Source: Bacillus massiliigorillae
Lineage (GTDB): Bacteria; Bacillota; Bacilli; Bacillales; DSM-1321
Direction of reading: 5' to 3'
DNA length: 38,576 bases
Assembly (NCBI RefSeq): GCF_000380245.2
Contig: NZ_HG428743.1
Location: 1 to 38,576, forward strand
The notes under the pieces were generated by a model. That model saw only the letters and a list, made by a program, of their open reading frames with translations, was not told the DNA's origin and ran no database searches. Shown piece after piece: positions 33,112 through 38,576 of this stretch. Within the stretch, counting starts at the first letter, position 1, and each line of letters opens with the position of its first letter. The position numbers and the translations under genes were made by a program.

Positions 33112-34619
33112 TTGTATCCCCCCCCTTTTTTCACTCCGAAAGCTGATGACGTGATATTTTCAATGGTGACTTCCTCGTTTTGTAAAACATTTACAATTCT
33201 TCCTTCATGCATGACAAGCACTCGATCACTCAGTTTTTGAATTTCTTCCATATCTGAAGAAATCAATAAAACAGCTAAACCCTGCCTTTTTAGCTTTCGA
33301 ATGATACGATAAATATCGTTGCGTGCACTGGCATCAATTCCACGGGTAGGTTCATCTAATATGATGACCTTGGGCGTAGTAGCTAAATATTTAGAGAGCA
33401 CGACTTTTTGTTGGTTACCACCTGATAAGTCCTTTAACTCTTGACTCATATGTGTGGCCTTTACTTTTAATTCAGAGATATAGTGTAAGGAAAGTTCTTT
33501 TTCACGTTTAATTGGGAGGAATAAACCCTTTAACTTATATAGGATGATAGAGGATATATTATTTTTAATAGAAGTAATCGGAAAAATACCATGGGAAAGG
33601 CGGTCTTCCGGCACATACACAAGACCATGATTCATTCTTTGCCGACTATTTAACGCATTCATTTCTTTATCATCTAAAAAAATCTTTCCGGCTTCAACAG
33701 GCTCCATTCCTGAAATTGCTTCAACTAATTCTGTTCGCCCAGCACCCACAACACCCGCAATACCAACAATTTCTCCCGAATAAATATCAAAGGAAATATC
33801 GTGAAAATGCTTGTTACCTAATTTCACAACTTGAAGAGTCAACTTTTTCGGCATATGACTCACTTCTGCTTCTTCAATATCTTCGGATAAAGTGGTTTCT
33901 ATCCGTACATGCTCCGAAACTAAGCCTTGAACTAGCTTCTCATAATTAAACTCCGACACTGGTCCTGATGCAGAGATATGTCCGTCCCTCAAGACTGAAA
34001 CAGAATCAGCCAAAATGAAAATTTCTGAGAATCGATGCGTAATATAGAAAATTCCTATGCCTTCATTCCTGAGCTGTTTAATGGTCGCAAATAATGATTC
34101 AATTTCACCAAATGTTAACGCGGAAGTTGGTTCATCCAAGATCAGTATTTCTGCTTCTCTCACTAAACCTCTCACCACTTCAACTAATTGCTTTTCGGCT
34201 ACAGCTAAAAGATGCGCCTTTCTTTGTAGGTCGAGCTTCCAACCTAACCGATTCAAAATGCGATAAATCTTCTTTCGCACATCCAGTTTCGAGCCAGGTA
34301 AACCCATGCTAATATTCTCTTCCACACTCATATTCGGAAATATAAGTGGTTCTTGAGGAACGAGATAAATACCGTTCCGATGTGCATCATACGTATTTCG
34401 AAAGGTCACTGGATGACCTTTCACCTTGACCGCACCTCGATCAGCCTTGTATAAGCCAGTAATAATCTTCATCAATGTCGATTTTCCGGCTCCATTCCCT
34501 CCGACAAGCGCATGCACTTCACCATTTTGAAGCGTAAGACTTACATCGTCTAATACGGTGTTACCTTCAAATTCTTTATGCAAATTTTGAATTTCAAGCA
34601 AATATTCCACTTTACTCAT
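33099..34619 (-). CDS. lsrA: AI-2 ABC transporter ATPase LsrA
   Basis: A 506-residue protein with two ABC ATPase domains, as in RbsA/LsrA. Domain 1 has Walker A GGNGAGKSTL (about residues 38-47) and Walker B ILILDEPTSALT, with a degenerate signature region. Domain 2 has the altered P-loop GVVGAGRTELV near residue 290, signature LSGGNQQKV near 400 and Walker B VIILDEPTRGID. AAGGTGG lies 7 nt before the ATG. It is the first gene of the leftward lsrACDB operon, divergent from lsrR, and has a cre-like site 24 bp upstream. The C-terminus is encoded by an A6-G8 run. Confidence 0.95.
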   Translation of the reverse strand: MSKVEYLLEIQNLHKEFEGNTVLDDVSLTLQNGEVHALVGGNGAGKSTLMKIITGLYKADRGAVKVKGHPVTFRNTYDAHRNGIYLVPQEPLIFPNMSVEENISMGLPGSKLDVRKKIYRILNRLGWKLDLQRKAHLLAVAEKQLVEVVRGLVREAEILILDEPTSALTFGEIESLFATIKQLRNEGIGIFYITHRFSEIFILADSVSVLRDGHISASGPVSEFNYEKLVQGLVSEHVRIETTLSEDIEEAEVSHMPKKLTLQVVKLGNKHFHDISFDIYSGEIVGIAGVVGAGRTELVEAISGMEPVEAGKIFLDDKEMNALNSRQRMNHGLVYVPEDRLSHGIFPITSIKNNISSIILYKLKGLFLPIKREKELSLHYISELKVKATHMSQELKDLSGGNQQKVVLSKYLATTPKVIILDEPTRGIDASARNDIYRIIRKLKRQGLAVLLISSDMEEIQKLSDRVLVMHEGRIVNVLQNEEVTIENITSSAFGVKKGGGYNWHS

Positions 34620-34642
34620 TATTTAACCACCTTATTAATGAA

Positions 34643-34656
34643 TATAAGCGCTTTCA
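34643..34656. promoter_or_regulatory. Catabolite-responsive element (cre) before lsrA
   Basis: TATAAGCGCTTTCA matches the CcpA consensus TGWAANCGNTNWCA at all but one position. It overlaps a TATATT-like -10 on the minus strand (34643-34648 region), so CcpA would repress lsrACDB when preferred sugars are present. Confidence 0.65.
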
Positions 34657-34864
34657 AAATAAGAATAAGTAATCATTTGTTTAATACAGGATTTTATGTT
34701 TACACATTCGCATTTAGAATATTTATCCCACTTATAATTCATCCTCTTTTTTCGTCAATATATCCTCCAAAAAATTATCGAATGAACACAAAGTAGATGC
34801 ATATACTCTTTTTATAATTCACAAAAATTTATGTACCGGACAAAAGTTGAAAGGTAGATATAAC

Positions 34865-35806
34865 ATGAACAATGATATCTATACAGAAAATGTCTTAATC
34901 AAAGTGGCTTGGTACTACTACAAAGAAAATCTCACTCAAAACGAAATCGCCGAGATTCTAGGATTATCTAGAAATAAAGTAGTCCGCCTACTCGATAAAG
35001 CACGAGCAGATGGAATCGTTCAATTTCATATTCAAGGAACGGGAAGCAACTGTTTAGAAATTGAACAAGATTTGAAGAAAAAGTATAAGTTACCCCATGC
35101 TTTTATCATTCCAACGCCTATAAACCCTACCGATTTAAGCCATTCCTTAGCAAAAGCTGCCGCACAATACATCCAAAGTAAAACCGAACAACATGATTTA
35201 TTAGGTTTCGGCTGGGGTAAAGCTGTATCCGATACGATTGACCAACTTTCCTTTGACACCGACCGTCCTATTTCCATGGTCACTTTAACGGGAGGCGTTA
35301 ATTATTACTTACCCACTAGTAGTATCGGGCATGGTGGTATAGGGAAGTTTCACAAAATCCATATCATCCCTACACCTTTTTTAGCATCCTCTGAAGAAAT
35401 GGCAAGTAAGTTTTTAAGCGAGCCTTCCGTTAAAGAAATTTTAGATCTCGCCAAGCTAACCAAATATATCATTGTAGGAATTGGGGGAATCTCCCCTGAA
35501 GCAACCATTATAGTAGAAGAAAAACTCACCATTCATGAGCTTACGCATATTAAACAACAGCACGCTGTAGGTGATATTTTAGGACAGTTTTTCAATAAAG
35601 ACGGAGAAATATTGGAATTACCACATCATTCACGATTAATTGGTACAGAACTTTCCTTATTAAAAGAATTACAAAATGTTATTGCCGTTGCTGGAGGAGA
35701 AAACAAAATCACAGCCATATATGGAGCTTTAAAAGGAAAATACGTGCAAACACTGATTACCGATGAAGCAACCGCAAAATCTTTACTGGAGATGGAGGTT
35801 GACTAG
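34865..35806 (+). CDS. lsrR: lsr operon repressor LsrR (SorC/DeoR-type)
   Basis: A 313-residue SorC-family regulator. The N-terminal helix-turn-helix reads LIKVAWYYYKENLTQNEIAE, then LGLSRNKVVRLLDKARADG. The C-terminal sugar-phosphate-isomerase-like effector domain contains LLGFGWGKAVSDT, TLTGGV and YIIVGIGGISPEA. In known systems phospho-AI-2 binds this domain and releases LsrR from DNA. The frame opens with TTG at 34847; AAGG lies 10 nt before the ATG at 34865, which is preferred. It is divergent from lsrA and followed 4 bp later by lsrK, so it probably controls both directions. Confidence 0.93.
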   Translation: MNNDIYTENVLIKVAWYYYKENLTQNEIAEILGLSRNKVVRLLDKARADGIVQFHIQGTGSNCLEIEQDLKKKYKLPHAFIIPTPINPTDLSHSLAKAAAQYIQSKTEQHDLLGFGWGKAVSDTIDQLSFDTDRPISMVTLTGGVNYYLPTSSIGHGGIGKFHKIHIIPTPFLASSEEMASKFLSEPSVKEILDLAKLTKYIIVGIGGISPEATIIVEEKLTIHELTHIKQQHAVGDILGQFFNKDGEILELPHHSRLIGTELSLLKELQNVIAVAGGENKITAIYGALKGKYVQTLITDEATAKSLLEMEVD

Positions 35807-35810
35807 AATC

Positions 35811-37370
35811 ATGTCATATTTGCTGGCATTTGATGCAGGAACAGGTAGTGTTCGAGCCGTTCTATTTGATACAAAAGGCACTCAAATAGGGGTTGCACAG
35901 AAAGAATGGATACATGTAGCCGATGAAAAGCACCCTGGTTCAATGGATTTCGACTATACCGAGAACTGGCAACTCATCTTATCGTGTGTCGAACAGCTTT
36001 TACAGAAAACCAATATAGACCCAAAAGATATTAAAGCCATTAGCGCAACCAGTATGCGTGAAGGCTTTGTGCTCTACGATAAGAAAGGTCAGGAAATATG
36101 GGCGTGTGCCAATGTAGATGCTAGAGCAACCGAGGAAGTGAAATATTTAAAAACGCTAGATGCTGATATAGAAAAGAAAATATATCACTTATCTGGTCAA
36201 ACTTTTGCTTTAGGTGCCCTTCCCCGTCTACTTTGGTTAAAGAATCATAAACCTGACATTTACAAACAAGCTACTTCACTTACGATGATTAATGATTGGA
36301 TATTGTATAAACTATCAGGCCAGCTACAAGTGGACCCTTCTAATGGTTGTACAACAGGTATTTTTGATGTAAAGACGCGCCAATGGAAAACAGAAATTGC
36401 CGACATATGTGGCATCAAAACAAACTTATTCCCAGCTGTTAACGAAGCTGGAACCATTCTAGGAAACGTTACGGAAAATGTTTCCCGTGAAACAAATTTA
36501 TCACAAGCAACAGTAGTCGTTTCGGGAGGCGGAGATGCCCAAATGGCCACTGTCGGTGTTGGAGCGATTCATGCCAATCAAACCGTCATCTCAGGCGGGT
36601 CCTTTTGGCAACAAACCATCAACATCCAAGAACCTCTGACAGACGCCGATGGACACTTACGAATTAATTGCCATGCCGTACCGAATGTATGGCAAATTGA
36701 AACAATCGCCTTTAATCCAGGGCTTGCTATGAGATGGTTTCGAGATGCATTCTGCCAACTTGAACAAACAGAAGCAATTCTATCTGGAAGAGATGTATAT
36801 GAGCTTCTCGAAGAACAAGCAAAAGATGTTCCTATTGGCTCGCATGGCATCATTCCCATTTTCTCTGATACGATGAACTATATGTCATGGCGACACGCCG
36901 CACCTTCCTTCATTAACCTTAGCCTAGATCCTCTAAAATCCGGAAAAAAAGAACTGTTTAAATCCCTCCAAGAAAACGCTACTTTAATCACACTAGGAAA
37001 CCTCCAACTTATTAAAGAAAAAATCGGATTCTATCCATCAGAAGTTATCTTTGCTGGTGGTGCATCGAAAGGAAAGCTATGGAGTCAAACATTGGCTGAT
37101 GTATTAGGGGTAACCGTTAAAATTCCGATAGTCAAAGAAGCTGCAGCGCTTGGCACGGCTCTCTATGCAGGCGTAGGTGCAGGGCTTTACCCAACTATTC
37201 AGGAAGGCGTTCAATCCATCATCGAGTGGGATCGTATTCACATCCCCAATATGGAGAATCATCAAAAGTATCAAGACATCTATCAAACTTGGAAACAAGT
37301 ATACAAAGAGCAATTGAAATTAGCAGATGCTGGACTCACCACACATATGTGGAAAGCGCCCGGACTCTAA
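35811..37370 (+). CDS. lsrK: AI-2 kinase LsrK
   Basis: A 519-residue FGGY-family kinase that phosphorylates AI-2 (DPD) inside the cell, trapping it and making the LsrR inducer. The N-terminal phosphate-binding strand FDAGTGSVRAVLFDTKG (about residues 6-22) and TSMREGFVLYD, a feature shared with LsrK, are visible. The C-terminal nucleotide-binding half has SGGGDAQMATVGVG, FAGGASKGKLWSQTLADVLG and AALGTALYAGVGAG. The frame extends upstream into lsrR, but the ATG at 35811 gives the proper N-terminus; GGAGG lies about 12 nt upstream. It begins 4 bp after lsrR. Confidence 0.95.
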   Translation: MSYLLAFDAGTGSVRAVLFDTKGTQIGVAQKEWIHVADEKHPGSMDFDYTENWQLILSCVEQLLQKTNIDPKDIKAISATSMREGFVLYDKKGQEIWACANVDARATEEVKYLKTLDADIEKKIYHLSGQTFALGALPRLLWLKNHKPDIYKQATSLTMINDWILYKLSGQLQVDPSNGCTTGIFDVKTRQWKTEIADICGIKTNLFPAVNEAGTILGNVTENVSRETNLSQATVVVSGGGDAQMATVGVGAIHANQTVISGGSFWQQTINIQEPLTDADGHLRINCHAVPNVWQIETIAFNPGLAMRWFRDAFCQLEQTEAILSGRDVYELLEEQAKDVPIGSHGIIPIFSDTMNYMSWRHAAPSFINLSLDPLKSGKKELFKSLQENATLITLGNLQLIKEKIGFYPSEVIFAGGASKGKLWSQTLADVLGVTVKIPIVKEAAALGTALYAGVGAGLYPTIQEGVQSIIEWDRIHIPNMENHQKYQDIYQTWKQVYKEQLKLADAGLTTHMWKAPGL

Positions 37371-37402
37371 AATTGATGCTTCATTTGGAAAGGAGATAAT
37401 AG

Positions 37403-37771
37403 ATGAAAAAAGTACATGAAAGTGATTTTGAATACCGATTTGGAGACAACGGACCAAAATATTTAACGAAAGGGCCTAATATTGATTTAGGCATCGTTGT
37501 TTTAAAGCCTGGTCAAGATTTTCAAAATCACTACCACACAACTTGTGAAGAAGTATTTTATATTCTCGAAGGAAACATAGACTTCTATATAAATAATCAA
37601 CGATACCCCGTACAACCAGGCGATATGATTCAATGCAGTCCCGGTGATTCTCATTACCTCATTAATACATCGACTGCACCATTTAAAGCCGTCTTTATCA
37701 AATCACCGCATATCGGAGTCAATGATTCCGTCGCTATTGATGCACCGATTATTACTAAAGGAGTGGAGTAA
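37403..37771 (+). CDS. Small cupin-domain protein in the lsr operon
   Basis: A 122-residue single-domain cupin. Motif 1 (HYHTTCEEVFYILEG, about residues 47-61) supplies two histidines and a glutamate; motif 2 (PGDMIQCSPGDSHYLIN, about 76-92) supplies the last histidine. All the usual metal ligands are therefore present. AAGGAG lies 7 nt before the ATG. It lies 32 bp after lsrK and 4 bp before lsrF, where enteric operons would carry the phospho-AI-2 isomerase LsrG near lsrF. LsrG is an unrelated ABM-fold protein, and no ABM gene is seen here. A cupin isomerase or lyase acting on phospho-AI-2 is a reasonable inference, not a demonstrated function. Confidence 0.85.
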   Translation: MKKVHESDFEYRFGDNGPKYLTKGPNIDLGIVVLKPGQDFQNHYHTTCEEVFYILEGNIDFYINNQRYPVQPGDMIQCSPGDSHYLINTSTAPFKAVFIKSPHIGVNDSVAIDAPIITKGVE

Positions 37772-37775
37772 GAAT

Positions 37776-38561
37776 ATGAGTTGGGGTTTAAAAAATCGAT
37801 TAAATAAAATTCTTCCAAACGGGAGAGCTGTCATGCTAGCGATTGATCATGGTTATTTTCTAGGGCCGATAACAGGATTAGAAAAACCAGAAAGGACAGT
37901 AAGGGAATTACTACCTTATACAGATTCCCTGTATTTAACGCGTGGCGTACTATCCTCTTCCATCCCAGATACAACCGAAACACCAATGGTCCTGCGCGTA
38001 TCAGGCGGCCCAACGGTTGTTGGAAAAGATTTATCGAACGAAACTCTAGTTACAACAGTAAAAGAAGCAATAAGGCACAACGTTATAGGTGTTGGTGTTT
38101 CTGTCTTTATTGGCTCTGATTACGAAACGCAAACCGTTACAAACTTAGCTCATTTAGTAACCGAAGCACATGATTATGGTTTACCTGTCCTAGGAATTAC
38201 TGCGGTTGGTAAGGAATTAGAAAAAAGAGACGCTCGGTTCCTTTCTCTCGCTTCACGCGTGGTAGCTGAAATGGGAGCCGACATTGTAAAAACCTATTAT
38301 TGCGAGGATTTTGAAAAAGTCACTAGAACTTGTCCTGCACCTATTGTCATTGCTGGCGGACCAAAATTCGATACGATTGAGCAGGCACTAGAACTCACAT
38401 ACAATGCCATACAACAAGGAGCAGCCGGAGTCGATATGGGTCGCAACATTTGGCAGTCCTCCCATCCAACCGCCATGATAAAAGCCATCCATGCGATTGT
38501 CAAAAGACATTTCTCATTGAAGGAAGCTGTGGAGTTGTACAAAGAAGAACAAAACAAATAA
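37776..38561 (+). CDS. lsrF: 3-hydroxy-5-phosphonooxypentane-2,4-dione thiolase LsrF
   Basis: A 261-residue DeoC/FbaB-like TIM-barrel enzyme that transfers the acetyl group of the isomerised phospho-AI-2 to CoA, giving DHAP and acetyl-CoA. Landmarks are MLAIDHGYFLGP near the N-terminus, GADIVKTYYCEDF with the Schiff-base lysine at about residue 170, VIAGGPKF, and AAGVDMGRNIWQS near 220. AAGGAG lies 15 nt before the ATG at 37776 and GGAG 9 nt before it. The frame extends further upstream into the cupin gene, but the N-terminus starting MSWGLKNRL is the family one. Length matches the family, though the enteric protein is somewhat longer. It is the last complete gene in the window. Confidence 0.94.
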   Translation: MSWGLKNRLNKILPNGRAVMLAIDHGYFLGPITGLEKPERTVRELLPYTDSLYLTRGVLSSSIPDTTETPMVLRVSGGPTVVGKDLSNETLVTTVKEAIRHNVIGVGVSVFIGSDYETQTVTNLAHLVTEAHDYGLPVLGITAVGKELEKRDARFLSLASRVVAEMGADIVKTYYCEDFEKVTRTCPAPIVIAGGPKFDTIEQALELTYNAIQQGAAGVDMGRNIWQSSHPTAMIKAIHAIVKRHFSLKEAVELYKEEQNK

Positions 38562-38576
38562 AAAAATCCACCTCAT

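Noticed and set aside
1..38576. CRISPR arrays, tRNA genes and complete insertion sequences
   Set aside because: No regularly spaced repeats, no cloverleaf-like sequences with TTCGAATC-type arms, and no intact transposase were found on either strand.

Overview
The window comes from a low-GC Gram-positive chromosome of the order Bacillales (Bacillaceae or Caryophanaceae type). The evidence is the Bacillus-like 5' end of a 16S rRNA gene at the left edge, AGGAGG-type ribosome binding sites, and sigma-A, Fur, cre and SigL-type sites. The species cannot be named from the sequence.

Layout. 1-590: 5' end of a leftward rRNA operon with three tandem promoters. 640-5380: a leftward catabolic cluster of a TrmB-type regulator, a cyclase-family hydrolase, a frameshifted sodium:solute symporter with a winged-helix tail, and a fumarylacetoacetate-hydrolase-family enzyme; two similar 18-bp palindromes are candidate operators. 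5500-11000: a mosaic with a frameshifted endolysin-like peptidase, a ParA/ribbon-helix-helix pair, a nucleotidase-like HAD protein, a small membrane protein, an isochorismatase-family hydrolase, a degenerate gene and a Tat-exported metallophosphoesterase. 11355-17500: a compact Fur-controlled operon for an Opp/Nik/metallophore-type ABC importer, with one permease fused to an ATPase and two paralogous proteins of unknown function at its end. 17680-19993: a LysR regulator divergent from a two-gene chromate-type transporter. 20000-20500: GC-rich repeat, terminator and decayed gene. 20733-24285: an unknown gene, then an APC permease and YtcJ-type amidohydrolase behind a sigma-54 promoter. 24618-29590: a TetR/MFS efflux pair with a clear operator, an azoreductase behind a Fur-like box, a cation diffusion facilitator and a small unknown gene.

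29854-38561 is a nearly complete AI-2 (lsr) locus: lsrB, lsrD, lsrC and lsrA leftward, lsrR, lsrK, a cupin gene and lsrF rightward. LsrB keeps the AI-2 contact residues. Imported AI-2 would be phosphorylated by LsrK, relieve LsrR repression and be cleaved by LsrF. No lsrG is visible; a small cupin gene sits between lsrK and lsrF. A cre-like site before lsrA suggests carbon catabolite control, and a dense hairpin element lies between lsrD and lsrB.

The strongest candidates for undescribed biology are the two paralogous proteins at the end of the Fur-controlled importer operon, the cupin in the lsr locus, the symporter with a tandem winged-helix tail, and the lsrD-lsrB hairpin element. All functional statements rest on reading motifs and context; no database search was run.
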